NCBI GenBank assembly: GCA_963708795.1
Contig: CAVPUH010000003.1
Coordinates: 186,001 to 250,000 of the forward strand
DNA: 64,000 bases
Origin: DAIQRJ01 sp963708795
GTDB lineage: Bacteria > Actinomycetota > Actinomycetes > Propionibacteriales > DAIQRJ01
Direction of reading: 5' to 3'
Shown here piece by piece: positions 1 through 8,010 of the stretch. The notes under the pieces are model-generated. The model searched no databases, had not been told where the DNA came from, and saw nothing but the letters and a program-made list of their open reading frames with translations. Position 1 is the first letter of the stretch. Each line of letters starts with the position of its first letter. The position numbers and the translations under genes are program-made.

Positions 1-680
1 GTGGTGAAGTTCCCCAGCAGGAGCTGCGTGATCCTGGCCGTCGCCTGATGCCAGCGACGCCGGCGATCGGTGTCGGCGTACAGGCGGGCATTGTCGATCA
101 CGACTCCCGCGGCGACCGCCAACGCAGACACTGCCCGCTCGTCCGCGTCGGTGAAGTCCGCACCGCCGGCCTTCTCGGTCAGATAGAGATTCCCGAACAC
201 GCGGTCACGGATTCTGATCGGCACCCCGAGGAAGGTCTGCATGACGGGATGGTGGGCGGGGAAGCCGTACGAGTCCGGGTGCTGGTCCAGTCGGTGCAGG
301 ACCAGCGACTGCGGGTCTGCGATGAGCAGCCCCAGGACACCGTGTCCGCGCGGGTACGACCCGATGGCCTCGATCTGCTCGTCGGTCATTCCGTGCGTGA
401 TGAACTGCTCGAGACTCTGGCCGTCAGGCGCCACGACCCCGAGGGCCCCGTAACGTGCCCCGCTCAGTGCGCACGCCGCGCGAACAATCCTCAACAGGGT
501 GGGCGCAAGATCCAGGTCAGAGCCGATGGAGATGACAGCGTCGAGAAGATCTCCCAAGCGGGCTTGAGCATCCGACTGCTCCCGACTGTCCGCAGACAGG
601 TGGTTCGGCTCTGCACCGTTGCCTGGTTCACCCGACACGTGCATGCTCTCGTGCTGCTCGACCGCCCATCGGCCCACCAT
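1..680 (-). CDS. devS: DevS/DosS-like sensor histidine kinase, N-terminal part (cut by window edge)
   Basis: Only the N-terminal ~226 residues are inside the window; the kinase core lies beyond position 1. After a ~50-residue leader, a GAF domain begins with SDLDLAPTLLRIV and continues through GARYGALGVV, LGLLIADP and TFLGVPIRIRD. This closely follows GAF-A of mycobacterial DosS/DosT. The segment FPAHHPVM keeps the histidine equivalent to the haem ligand (His149) of M. tuberculosis DosS, so gas or redox sensing through haem is plausible. It very probably phosphorylates the DevR-like regulator at 1574-2224. The frame stays open far upstream. I place the start at ATG 680 because that gives a DosS-like N-terminal length and leaves the DosR box outside the gene; ATG 644 or 764 are alternatives. 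Confidence 0.82.
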   Translation of the reverse strand, partial: MVGRWAVEQHESMHVSGEPGNGAEPNHLSADSREQSDAQARLGDLLDAVISIGSDLDLAPTLLRIVRAACALSGARYGALGVVAPDGQSLEQFITHGMTDEQIEAIGSYPRGHGVLGLLIADPQSLVLHRLDQHPDSYGFPAHHPVMQTFLGVPIRIRDRVFGNLYLTEKAGGADFTDADERAVSALAVAAGVVIDNARLYADTDRRRRWHQATARITQLLLGNFT

Positions 681-730
681 ACGGCCGAAGCTGTCAGGGA
701 AATCTCCTCGGCGGAGAGCCGCCAGCACCC

Positions 731-750
731 TGGGGGCCGAAAGTCCCGCA
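731..750. promoter_or_regulatory. DosR/DevR-type operator box
   Basis: The 20-mer TGGGGGCCGAAAGTCCCGCA matches the mycobacterial DosR consensus TTSGGGACTWWAGTCCCSAA at 16 of 20 positions, including the GGG, WWA and GTCCC core. It lies between the divergent sensor kinase and the DoxX-like gene, and a matching response regulator is encoded 0.8 kb away. A degenerate GGGAC half-site follows at 753-772, as in tandem DosR sites. Induction of 861-1424, and perhaps of the kinase, under hypoxia is inferred. Confidence 0.6.
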
Positions 751-860
751 CGGTCGGGACACATGACTCTCCCGGCCTGGTCCGCAGCGTCAGAGCATGG
801 GAACAGAGGACGACCAGCACGCACCTGCGAAGCTCGCGTCCTACCTGAGCGGAGATCACG

Positions 861-1424
861 ATGAGCACAACCCAGCGGTCCCTCACCGACCCGACCAACG
901 GGGTCCTGACCAACCACAGTGGGCTCGAGGCGACCAGACTCAACCAGCCGGCCGCGTTGGTCGCCGCCGTCCTTCGCATCGCCTACGGGCTGACGTTCCT
1001 GTGGGCGTTCGTCGACAAGCTGTTCGGTTTCGGGTTCGCCACCCCCAGCGGCAAGGGCTGGCTCTCCGGCGGCAGTCCCACCAAGGGCTACCTGTCGTCA
1101 TCGGAAGGCCCCTTCTCCGGGTTCTACCACTCGATCGCCGGCCAGGGCTGGGCGAACGTCGCCTTCATGCTCGCACTCCTCGCCATCGGCGGCGCCCTCA
1201 CCCTCGGTATCGGCATGCGGCTGGCCGCGGCCGGCGGTGCCGTGCTCTACCTGATGATGTGGAGCGTTGCCCTCCCGCCGTCGACCAACCCGTTCATCGA
1301 CGACCACATCCTCGGCGCGCTCGGAGTCGTGCTCCTCGCCCTGATCGGCGCCGGCATGACCTGGGGACTCGGCACCTGGTGGAACAAGGTCGAGATCGTC
1401 CAACGCTTCCCGATCCTGCGTTGA
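861..1424 (+). CDS. DoxX-like integral membrane protein
   Basis: A 187-residue protein with about four predicted membrane helices (roughly residues 33-50, 97-115, 120-140 and 150-172) separated by a Gly/Ser-rich outer loop. This is the layout of DoxX/DoxD-type quinone-linked membrane proteins. The start ATG has GGAG about 8 nt upstream (agcggagatcacg). It sits just downstream of a DosR-type box and between the DevS-like kinase and the DevR-like regulator, so a role in respiratory or redox adaptation under low oxygen is inferred. The substrate is unknown. A strong hairpin terminator follows directly, so it is probably monocistronic. Confidence 0.72.
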   Translation: MSTTQRSLTDPTNGVLTNHSGLEATRLNQPAALVAAVLRIAYGLTFLWAFVDKLFGFGFATPSGKGWLSGGSPTKGYLSSSEGPFSGFYHSIAGQGWANVAFMLALLAIGGALTLGIGMRLAAAGGAVLYLMMWSVALPPSTNPFIDDHILGALGVVLLALIGAGMTWGLGTWWNKVEIVQRFPILR

Positions 1425-1438
1425 CGCCGAACCCGACC

Positions 1439-1478
1439 ACGACGCCGCCTGACGGGCACTCCCGTCAGGCGGCGTCGT
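1439..1478 (+). terminator. Intrinsic terminator after the DoxX-like gene
   Basis: A perfect 18-bp inverted repeat (ACGACGCCGCCTGACGGG and its complement) with a 4-nt CACT loop starts 15 nt after the stop at 1424. There is no U-tract, as is common for actinobacterial terminators. It separates the DoxX gene from devR. Confidence 0.85.
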
Positions 1479-1573
1479 GCTGCGCCGGCGCCCCGGAGGG
1501 CCGACAAGGACGACGCTCCCGAACGGGCCGAACGGCACTACTCGACAGTGCGGCCGTCGGCTATTACTGGGAC

Positions 1574-2224
1574 ATGACCACCGACAGTCGACGGATCCGC
1601 GTGTTCCTGCTCGACGATCACGAGGTCGTCCTCCGCGGTCTGCGCGACCTCCTGGAGGCCGAACCCGACATCGAGGTCGTCGGGATGTCCGGCAGCGCAG
1701 TCCAAGGTGCCCGGGAGATCCCCTCGACCCGGCCGGACGTCGCCGTCCTCGATGCGCGGCTGCCTGACGGGAGCGGGATCGAGGTGTGCCGGGAGATCCG
1801 CTCGATCGATCCGAGCATCCGGGTCCTGATCCTGACGTCCTACGACGACGACGACGCGCTCTTCGCCGCCATCATGGCGGGCGCCTCAGGCTACGTCCTC
1901 AAGCAGATCACCGGCACCGATCTCGTCGACGCCATCCGGGTCGTGTCCACCGGCCGATCGCTCCTCGATCCAGCGTTGATCACCCGCGTCGTCGAGCACG
2001 CGACGAACGGTCGCGTCGAGCCCGCCGAACTGCAGGGCCTGACATCGCAGGAGCACAAGATCCTCGCCCTGGTCGCCGACGGCATGACCAACCGCCAGAT
2101 TGCGGACGAGATGTTCCTTGCCGAGAAGACCGTCAAGAACTACGTGTCGAGCATCCTGTCCAAGCTCGGGCTCGAACGCCGCACGCAGGCCGCTGTCCTG
2201 GCGTCTCGACTCTTGGGGCACTGA
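1574..2224 (+). CDS. devR: DevR/DosR-like response regulator (NarL/FixJ family)
   Basis: A 216-residue two-domain regulator. The receiver domain (1-125) carries the acidic pair D14-D15, the phospho-acceptor D60 in AVLDARLPDG, a Thr in ILTSYDD and a Lys in YVLKQI. The C-terminal LuxR-type helix-turn-helix (about 148-210) reads LTSQEHKILALVADGMTNRQIADEM in two stretches, then KTVKNYVSSIL. It ends in QAAVLASRL, almost the same as DosR. Length and sequence fit DosR rather than generic NarL proteins. The adjacent DevS-like kinase and the DosR box at 731-750 complete a dormancy/hypoxia system. The start is ATG 1574; a longer in-frame reading upstream has no family support. Confidence 0.9.
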   Translation: MTTDSRRIRVFLLDDHEVVLRGLRDLLEAEPDIEVVGMSGSAVQGAREIPSTRPDVAVLDARLPDGSGIEVCREIRSIDPSIRVLILTSYDDDDALFAAIMAGASGYVLKQITGTDLVDAIRVVSTGRSLLDPALITRVVEHATNGRVEPAELQGLTSQEHKILALVADGMTNRQIADEMFLAEKTVKNYVSSILSKLGLERRTQAAVLASRLLGH

Positions 2225-2415
2225 CCGGCGAACCCGGCAGCCACGACAACGCCGGTCAAGCCCGTCAGAGGCACCGCTCACACGAGTCGATCAGCCCCGT
2301 CGACGTAGCGGCCTCACGCGGCCGTCGTCGTCGACATCGCCTCGACTGCGCGCGCAGCGGCCTCACGACCTGCCAAGGGGGGTGAGGTGAGCAAGAGCAA
2401 CCGGAAGGGCAGCAC

Positions 2416-3141
2416 ATGGACGATCGCAGCCACATCGACGGGATCGAACGCGCTCTGGTGGTGACCGCACACCCCGACGATCTGGACTTCGGCGCCGGCG
2501 GGACGATCGCGTCCTGGACGGCCGCCGGCGTGACGGTCGCACTCGTGCTCGTCACGAGCGGGGATGCCGGACAGAGTGGTTCCGCACCACGCGAAGACGT
2601 CATCGCCGGTCGGGAGGCCGAGACGAGAGCAGCCGCCGCCGAACTCGGGGTGGACGACGTGACGTTCTTCGGTTATCCCGACTCGAGGGTGGAAGTGACC
2701 CTCGATCTCCGCCGCGACATCGCCCGACAGATCCGCCGGGTCCGACCCCAGCGAGTCATCACCTGGGCGCCCGAGCGGACCTACGACAGCTTCCACGCCA
2801 ACCACCCCGACCATCGCGCAGTTGGAGAAGCCACCCTGTGCGCGGCCTACCCCGACGGCGCCAATCGCTTCATCCACCCGGAATTGGCCGTCGAAGGCTG
2901 GCAAGCCTGGCACACCCCCGAAACGTGGCTCATGGCAGCGCCGCGACCGAACGCGTACGTCGACGTGACCGACACGATCGAGGCCAAGCTGCGGGCGCTA
3001 CGCGCGCACACCAGCCAAACCAGTCACATGCACGACCTCGAAGCCACGATCCATGAACGCGCTGCCACGGATGCCGCAGCAGCCGGCGCACCGCTCGGCC
3101 GGCTGGCCGAAACGTTCCTGGTCACCCGCACCTCCACCTGA
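2416..3141 (+). CDS. PIG-L/LmbE-family zinc deacetylase
   Basis: A 241-residue enzyme of the N-acetylglucosaminyl deacetylase superfamily (MshB, Mca, BshB). The zinc motif AHPDD is at residues 18-22, and the third ligand region HPDH is near residue 135 in FHANHPDHRAVG. The conserved GGTIA and GREAETRAAA segments are present. In mycothiol producers, relatives either deacetylate GlcNAc-inositol (MshB) or cleave mycothiol conjugates (Mca). This copy is shorter than either and has no mycothiol genes around it, so the substrate is unassigned. The RBS GGAAGG precedes ATG 2416. It runs convergent with the next gene, with 15 nt between stops. Confidence 0.85.
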   Translation: MDDRSHIDGIERALVVTAHPDDLDFGAGGTIASWTAAGVTVALVLVTSGDAGQSGSAPREDVIAGREAETRAAAAELGVDDVTFFGYPDSRVEVTLDLRRDIARQIRRVRPQRVITWAPERTYDSFHANHPDHRAVGEATLCAAYPDGANRFIHPELAVEGWQAWHTPETWLMAAPRPNAYVDVTDTIEAKLRALRAHTSQTSHMHDLEATIHERAATDAAAAGAPLGRLAETFLVTRTST

Positions 3142-3156
3142 CACGTCTGCGGGGTC

Positions 3157-3708
3157 CTAGTCCGAACTCGCCCGTTCTGACACCGCCCACACGATGTCGT
3201 CCGCGAGTGCGGAGGTCGGTCGCCGGCCGTCCAGAACGACTGCCCCGGCGTTGCGCATCTGCTCCTCGAACACGGCGCGACCGTCGATGATCTGAGCGCG
3301 TTGCGCCTCGTTACGGTCGGCGTTGCTCGCTGTGTCGAGCCGATCGACCTGAGTCCGGTCATCCAGCGTCAGCAGGAACACCACCTCGAACAGGTCGAGC
3401 AGGTCGCCCTGGTTCACCGCGATCCCGCAGAAGAACACGGACGCCGAACCAGAACTCTGGATCGCGTCCTCGAATGCGGAACGCGGCCACACCCAATGGT
3501 GACAGGCCAACCAGGCCGCCGTGACGTCGATGGCCTGCTCAGCAGGCTGACCGGCGTCGTCGACCCAGCCGGCGAGGTCGTCGGTGTCGATGGCCTCGAT
3601 ACCGCGACGACGCATTTCGGCCACCATCATCGATTTGCCCGAGCCAGGGTTGCCGGTCACCAGGTATGCCGCCACCGCGCGAGTCTGACAGAGGTCAACT
3701 GGATGCAC
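3157..3708 (-). CDS. P-loop ATPase/kinase-like protein
   Basis: A 183-residue protein with a Walker A motif GNPGSGKS at about residues 19-26, then EMRRRGIEAIDTDDLAGW. That layout is typical of small NTPases related to shikimate, adenylate or gluconate kinases, where the Asp pair contacts the acceptor. VVFLLTLDD resembles a degenerate Walker B strand. Phosphorylation of a small molecule is a family-level guess; no substrate motif is recognisable. Translation may begin at ATG 3708 or at a GTG about 11 codons in, which would put the P-loop at the usual N-terminal position. It lies convergent to the PIG-L enzyme with nothing functionally linked nearby. Confidence 0.7.
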   Translation of the reverse strand: MHPVDLCQTRAVAAYLVTGNPGSGKSMMVAEMRRRGIEAIDTDDLAGWVDDAGQPAEQAIDVTAAWLACHHWVWPRSAFEDAIQSSGSASVFFCGIAVNQGDLLDLFEVVFLLTLDDRTQVDRLDTASNADRNEAQRAQIIDGRAVFEEQMRNAGAVVLDGRRPTSALADDIVWAVSERASSD

Positions 3709-3928
3709 ATCGTTGACCGCCGCATCAGCCGCATCCGCGTCACCTTCGACCCGCGCCCTCTCGTCGGTGACGACTGACCCGGCAGCCCGCGTGATGACGC
3801 CCAGCTAGCGGTCGAGCATCAACCGTCCACTCCCGGACGGCCGGACGCATCGACACAGCGGCCGTGCCAGCATGGTCCCCGGTGCCACCAGCGGCTGGCT
3901 GGCGGACCTGCCGAGAGGGCACATTGTC

Positions 3929-4945
3929 ATGCGTACGAAGGTCTTGCTCGACCCGTCCTTCCGTCTGATCGACACCATCCTGACCGAAGCAGACCTGCAA
4001 CGGATCCACGCCGTCGCCGACGTGGTGTGGGGCAAGGACGAGCCGATCGGTGACGACCAACTCAGCGCGGTGGCCGACGAACTCGACGTCATCGTCACCG
4101 GTGCGTGGCGGCACGGCCACCCCTCCCGGTTCCCCAAGCTGCGGGCCATTCTCGAGGTCGGCGGTCACTTCCCGCCCCAGGATGACCTGGACTACGACTA
4201 CTGCTTCTCCCATGGCATCCGGGTGCTCTCCTGCGCACCGGCCTTCGGACCCGCCGTCGCCGAACTCGGCTTGGGACTGGCCCTGGCGAGTACCCGCCAG
4301 ATCGCGCGGACCGACCGGACGTTCCGCCACGGTGAGCCGAACTGGAGTCACACGTCGTTCGCCACCGAGATCGGCGACACCTTCACCCTGTATGACAAGC
4401 AGATCGGGATGATCGGCTTCGGTGGGTTGGGCCGGGCGTTGCGGCCGTTGCTCGCTCCGTTCGGCTGCCGGATCCAGGCGTACGACCCGTGGCTGACCGA
4501 CACGTTCCTGCGCCGCCAACAGGTCGAACCGGTCGATCTCGACACCCTCCTGGCCACATCGCGGGTCATCTTCGCGTTGGCGACGCCCACGTCGTCGAAC
4601 CGTGCGCTCCTGACCGGTGACAAGCTCGACCTGATCGCCGGTGACGCCGTTTTCGTGCTGTTGAGCCGCTCGCACCTGGTCGACTTCGACGCTCTGACCG
4701 AACGGCTGCTGGCGGGACGCTTCCGAGCGGCGATCGACGTCTTCCCGGACGAGCCGATCGACGAGGATCATCCGATCCGCAAGGCGGAGCACGCGGTCCT
4801 CTCCTCCCACCGCGCCGGAGCGAACAGCGAAGCACTCCACAGCGTCGGCCGACTCGTCGCCGACGACCTGGAAGCACTGTGCAGCGGGCGGGTTCCCCAC
4901 ACGATGCAGGTCGCCCAACCCGAGTTCATCCAGCTTCGGGGATGA
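3929..4945 (+). CDS. D-isomer-specific 2-hydroxyacid dehydrogenase family protein
   Basis: A 338-residue NAD(P)-dependent dehydrogenase. The nucleotide-binding motif GFGGLG lies in QIGMIGFGGLGRALRPLL near residue 163, followed by an acidic residue at the strand end (AYDPW). The catalytic triad of the family is recognisable: Arg in LLSRSHLVD, Glu in DVFPDEP and His in LSSHRAG. The region around the Arg departs from the usual NTARG motif, so the subfamily is divergent and the substrate cannot be named. The start ATG 3929 follows GAGAGG by 10 nt; an in-frame ATG at 3872 would add 19 residues without family support. It is not in an obvious operon. Confidence 0.85.
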   Translation: MRTKVLLDPSFRLIDTILTEADLQRIHAVADVVWGKDEPIGDDQLSAVADELDVIVTGAWRHGHPSRFPKLRAILEVGGHFPPQDDLDYDYCFSHGIRVLSCAPAFGPAVAELGLGLALASTRQIARTDRTFRHGEPNWSHTSFATEIGDTFTLYDKQIGMIGFGGLGRALRPLLAPFGCRIQAYDPWLTDTFLRRQQVEPVDLDTLLATSRVIFALATPTSSNRALLTGDKLDLIAGDAVFVLLSRSHLVDFDALTERLLAGRFRAAIDVFPDEPIDEDHPIRKAEHAVLSSHRAGANSEALHSVGRLVADDLEALCSGRVPHTMQVAQPEFIQLRG

Positions 4946-4981
4946 GGTCCGGCCCACCTCCGCCAGGGCAGACGGCGAGAT

Positions 4982-5464
4982 CTAGCGGAGCTCGAGGGCG
5001 AGGACGTTCTCGCCCCACATCACCCGGCCGGTGTCGGTGAAGCCGTACCGAAGGTAGAAACCGCGAGGCGATCCGACACCGTCAGAGCAACTCGTGAAGA
5101 GCACCTCAGCGCCAGGCCGAGACGACACGTAACGCACCACTTCGTTCAGCGTGGCAGTGCCGTACCCACGACGCTGGACCGCCTGATCGATCAGCAACTT
5201 CCACAGGAAGTACGGCCCGACGAGGTCGTCGTCGATCGGCGGCGGGATGTTGTCACTGATCATCGCGAACCCGACCAGCTCCCCGGTCGCCTCGTCGTGC
5301 ACCGCCCACGGATGCGGCATCGCGCGGCGATCCTCCTCCGCCTCGACGAAGATGTCCGGCATCGAGTTCAGGTACCGGTCCTGACCAGGCCCCCGGCGCA
5401 GCCCCATCACCGCATCACGATCCGACGCCGTCACGATCTCCCGCAGTTCGACCGTCACCGACAC
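4982..5464 (-). CDS. GNAT-family N-acetyltransferase
   Basis: A 160-residue GNAT-fold protein. The acetyl-CoA-binding motif A is QRRGYGTATLNEVV (Q/RxxGxG/A), preceded by the core strand FLWKLLIDQAV. The C-terminal FYLRYGFTDTG is the typical motif B region with FYxxxGF. It resembles spermine/spermidine- or streptothricin-type small-molecule acetyltransferases (TASDRDAVMGLRRGPGQDRYL near the N-terminus). The acceptor cannot be predicted. It is convergent with the dehydrogenase (37 nt between stops) and divergent from the DUF1905 gene at 5583. Confidence 0.85.
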   Translation of the reverse strand: MSVTVELREIVTASDRDAVMGLRRGPGQDRYLNSMPDIFVEAEEDRRAMPHPWAVHDEATGELVGFAMISDNIPPPIDDDLVGPYFLWKLLIDQAVQRRGYGTATLNEVVRYVSSRPGAEVLFTSCSDGVGSPRGFYLRYGFTDTGRVMWGENVLALELR

Positions 5465-5582
5465 TTCGCCACGCTCCCCTCGACTGTTCGCTTACGCTGC
5501 CACCGGCCGGACGGCGGCGCAATCACCGAACCCAGAGGCAGTACGTCTCGCCGACAGGGCTACGGGTGGATAGCCTGGCCCC

Positions 5583-6140
5583 ATGGCAAGCAAGATCCGG
5601 ACCGAGCAGGCGCCGGTGACCTTCACCGCCCTCGTCTCAGCCATCGACGACACAACGCTCGTGCGGTTACCTGCGGAAACCAGCGAGCGACTCCCCTCTC
5701 GCGGGCAGGTGGCCGTGCACGCCTCGATCGATGGTCTGGACTTCGAGACGGTTGTCGAGCCGGACGGACGGCGTGGCCATTGGATTCGCCTCGATGACGC
5801 CATTCAGAAGGCAGCCGGTGTCGCCCCGGGTGACACGGTCGAGGTGACCTTCGAGTTGGCACCTGAGTGGCCCGAGCCGGACGTCCCCGACGACCTTGCC
5901 GCTGCTCTGGCCAACGCGTCCGCGGAAATCCGGGACACGTGGGCGGACATCACCGCGACCGCCCGGTGGGAGTGGGTCCGGTGGGTCGAAGCCACCGGCA
6001 ACCCGCAGACCCGACAACGGCGAGTCGACGTGAGCATCTCGAAGCTGGACAGCGGAAAGCGGCGACCTTGCTGCTTCGACCTCTCCTCCTGCACCGACGT
6101 CGAGGTCGCCAAGGGCGGCAAGCTGCGCGACTCGTCGTAG
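5583..6140 (+). CDS. DUF1905 plus YdeI/OmpD-associated-like protein
   Basis: A 185-residue cytosolic protein. The N-terminal ~95 residues form a DUF1905 beta-barrel (FTALVSAIDDTTLVRLPAE, then VEPDGRRGHWIRL and GDTVEVTFEL). The C-terminal part (about 103-170) has the bacteriocin-protection YdeI/OmpD-associated signature DDLAAALANASAEIRDTW with WVRWVEATGNPQTRQRRV. The function of this pair of domains is unknown. Transcription is probably leaderless: TAGCCT at 5571-5576 is followed after 6 nt by the ATG. Another DUF1905-only gene occurs at 19416. Confidence 0.85.
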   Translation: MASKIRTEQAPVTFTALVSAIDDTTLVRLPAETSERLPSRGQVAVHASIDGLDFETVVEPDGRRGHWIRLDDAIQKAAGVAPGDTVEVTFELAPEWPEPDVPDDLAAALANASAEIRDTWADITATARWEWVRWVEATGNPQTRQRRVDVSISKLDSGKRRPCCFDLSSCTDVEVAKGGKLRDSS

Positions 6141-6176
6141 GCCCATGGAGCGTGGATACCGTGACCCGATGACCCG

Positions 6177-7121
6177 ATGACCGAGGTTCAGAGCGGCGGC
6201 AACCGGCCAGACTGGGGCGACCTGGCCGACGACGTGAAGGCGCGCATCGAGCGCCTCGTCGGTGGGCGGGTGGTCGGTTCCCGGCCCGCAGTCGGTGGCT
6301 ACTCACCGGGCTTCGCGTCCACGCTGACCACCGCCGACGGCACCCGCCACTTCGTCAAGGCCATGAGCGACGAGCTGACACCCGGCGGTCCCGACCTCTA
6401 CCGCCGCGAGCGTGACGTCCTCCGACGACTCCCGCCGGCCTCGCCCACCGCCCACCTCACGGCCACCGCCGACGACGGGGAGTGGATCGTCCTGGTCTAC
6501 GACCAGATCGACGGACGCATCCCAGACCCTTCCCGGCCCGACGACCTCGCCTCGATGCTCGACACCTATCGGGTCTTGGCAGACACCTTGACTCCGAGCC
6601 CCATCGAGCTGCCCGCCATCGAACACGCGTGGGGCCCTCGATTCGACCTGTGGCAACACGCACGCGCAGACGAGCCGATCGGCGACCACCCGGCCCTCCT
6701 CTGGGCTCGCGACCAACAGCAGACGATCCGCGACCTCGCCTCGTCCTGGCGTCAGGCCACGGCCGGCACCACCCTCGTGCACGGCGATCTACGCGCGGAC
6801 AACATGCTGATCACCGACCACGGCGTCGTCGTCCTCGACTGGCCCGAGGCCTGCATCGGCGCACCCTGGCTCGACCTCGTCCTCGCACTGCCGAGCATCG
6901 GAATGTTCTGCGGTACCGAGACGATCGAGACGATCCTCGCCACCCACCCCCTCACCCGCGAGGCGGACAACGACAGTCTCGACTCCGCACTGGCGGCACT
7001 GGCGGGTTTCTTCGCCATCAACGCCGGTCGCCCGGCACCGCCCGGTCTGCCCACCCTGCGCGCCTTCCAACAGGACCAGGCCGTCCACACGCTGGAGCTC
7101 CTCCAGCGGCGCCGCGGCTAG
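6177..7121 (+). CDS. Aminoglycoside-phosphotransferase (APH)-fold protein
   Basis: A 314-residue APH-family kinase. A nucleotide-binding N-lobe (FASTLTTADGTRHFVKAM, with the ATP-contacting Lys) precedes the catalytic loop HGDLRADNML near residue 202 and the metal-binding VVLDWPEA near 217. All catalytic Asp/Asn residues are present, so it is probably an active small-molecule kinase. APH folds cover antibiotic, choline, homoserine and many unknown substrates, and nothing here selects one. It starts 36 nt after the DUF1905/YdeI gene and may be co-transcribed. No strong RBS is visible at ATG 6177, so the start is somewhat uncertain. Confidence 0.83.
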   Translation: MTEVQSGGNRPDWGDLADDVKARIERLVGGRVVGSRPAVGGYSPGFASTLTTADGTRHFVKAMSDELTPGGPDLYRRERDVLRRLPPASPTAHLTATADDGEWIVLVYDQIDGRIPDPSRPDDLASMLDTYRVLADTLTPSPIELPAIEHAWGPRFDLWQHARADEPIGDHPALLWARDQQQTIRDLASSWRQATAGTTLVHGDLRADNMLITDHGVVVLDWPEACIGAPWLDLVLALPSIGMFCGTETIETILATHPLTREADNDSLDSALAALAGFFAINAGRPAPPGLPTLRAFQQDQAVHTLELLQRRRG

Positions 7122-7195
7122 GTCGCCGAGCAGCGCGCCCGCACCACGAACGGTCCCGGCGAGGAATCGACCCGGTCGCCTGCCGGGCTGGCCAC

Positions 7196-7710
7196 GTGAC
7201 CGAAGTGCTCGTCGTACTCGTGGCCGCTTTGGTGGTGATCGCCGCCACCGCCGTCGCCGGTCCGCGCGTGGGCATCGCGGCCCCGCTCGTGCTTGTGGCT
7301 ATCGGGGTCGCCGCGGGCTTCCTGCCGGTGTTCGGCTCGGCGCACATCGAACCTGAATGGATCCTCGAGGGCGTGCTGCCCCCGCTGCTCTACTCGTCGG
7401 CCGTGTCGATGCCGGCGATGAACTTCCGGCGGGAGTTCGGAGCGATCAGCGGCCTGTCCGTGGCCCTCGTCGTGGTCAGCGCCCTCCTGCTCGGCGTGTT
7501 CTTCATGCTGATCATTCCCGGGCTCGGCTTCGCCTGGGGCGTCGATCTCGGCGCCATCGTGAGCCCGACCGACGCCGGCCACGTCGATCCTCAAGCAGAC
7601 CTCGGTCTCCAAGCAACGGCACTTTCGACGCCGACGTCCTCGCGAATGCCCTCGACAGCATCGACGCGTCGCAGATCGCCATCGATATGCGTGGCGGCCA
7701 GAACGACTGA
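7196..7710 (+). pseudogene. Na+/H+ antiporter (CPA1 family), internally deleted remnant
   Basis: From GTG 7196 about 125 residues match the N-terminus of CPA1 sodium/proton exchangers, with several membrane helices, LPPLLYSSA and the ion-site motif GAIVSPTDA. Directly after this motif the frame shifts (GACGCCGGCC where GACGCCGTGGCC is expected). Reading on in another frame gives the family's next segment, ATSILKQTSVSK. The sequence then jumps to the last ~30 residues of the family, NGTFDADVLANALDSIDASQ to GGQND, ending at 7710. About 300 central residues, including the rest of the transport core, are missing. It cannot make a working exchanger. The frame-level reading was done by eye. Confidence 0.75.
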
Positions 7711-7796
7711 TGCGGCCCGAGCGGCTGATGCGGCCGGCGGAATCGGGGATAGCCGGATTCCACCGCTCGACGTCCGGAATGCCTAGACTCCACACC

Positions 7797-8000
7797 GTGC
7801 CTGACGCATTCGAGCAGGAGCTACTGACCGACATCGCCGAGGCAGATGCCTACGGCGAGAGCGCACTCGCGGCGGAGTGGCAGCTGGAGCTCAGGAGTTA
7901 CCGCAAGGCGAAACAGCAGGCTGCCCTCGATGCGGAGTCCTGGAGCTCGTCGGTCGCCCGACGTGAGGCGCTGGCCAAGGCCAAGGCGGACCCGCCGTGA
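7797..8000 (+). CDS. Small conserved-looking hypothetical protein
   Basis: A 67-residue, highly charged, alpha-helical protein (VPDAFEQELLTDIAEADAYG, then AEWQLELRSYRKAKQQAAL). No family is recognised. I chose GTG 7797 because TAGACT at 7784-7789 lies 7 nt upstream, the leaderless layout seen at many genes here. An in-frame ATG at 7779 would place the -10 inside the gene. It follows the antiporter remnant and ends 11 nt from the convergent VOC gene. Such helical proteins often bind a partner, but no partner can be named. Confidence 0.55.
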   Translation: MPDAFEQELLTDIAEADAYGESALAAEWQLELRSYRKAKQQAALDAESWSSSVARREALAKAKADPP

Positions 8001-8010
8001 CCATCGACCG

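Noticed and set aside
753..772. Second full DosR box
   Set aside because: Only the GGGAC half matches well; the other half departs from GTCCC. It is mentioned as a half-site only.
2225..2415. Gene between devR and the PIG-L deacetylase
   Set aside because: The 190-bp gap has only Arg-rich shadow frames. Apart from the RBS GGAAGG of the next gene no signal is evident.
7797..8000. Antitoxin of a toxin-antitoxin pair
   Set aside because: The small helical protein has no toxin-like neighbour; upstream is an antiporter remnant and downstream a convergent VOC gene.
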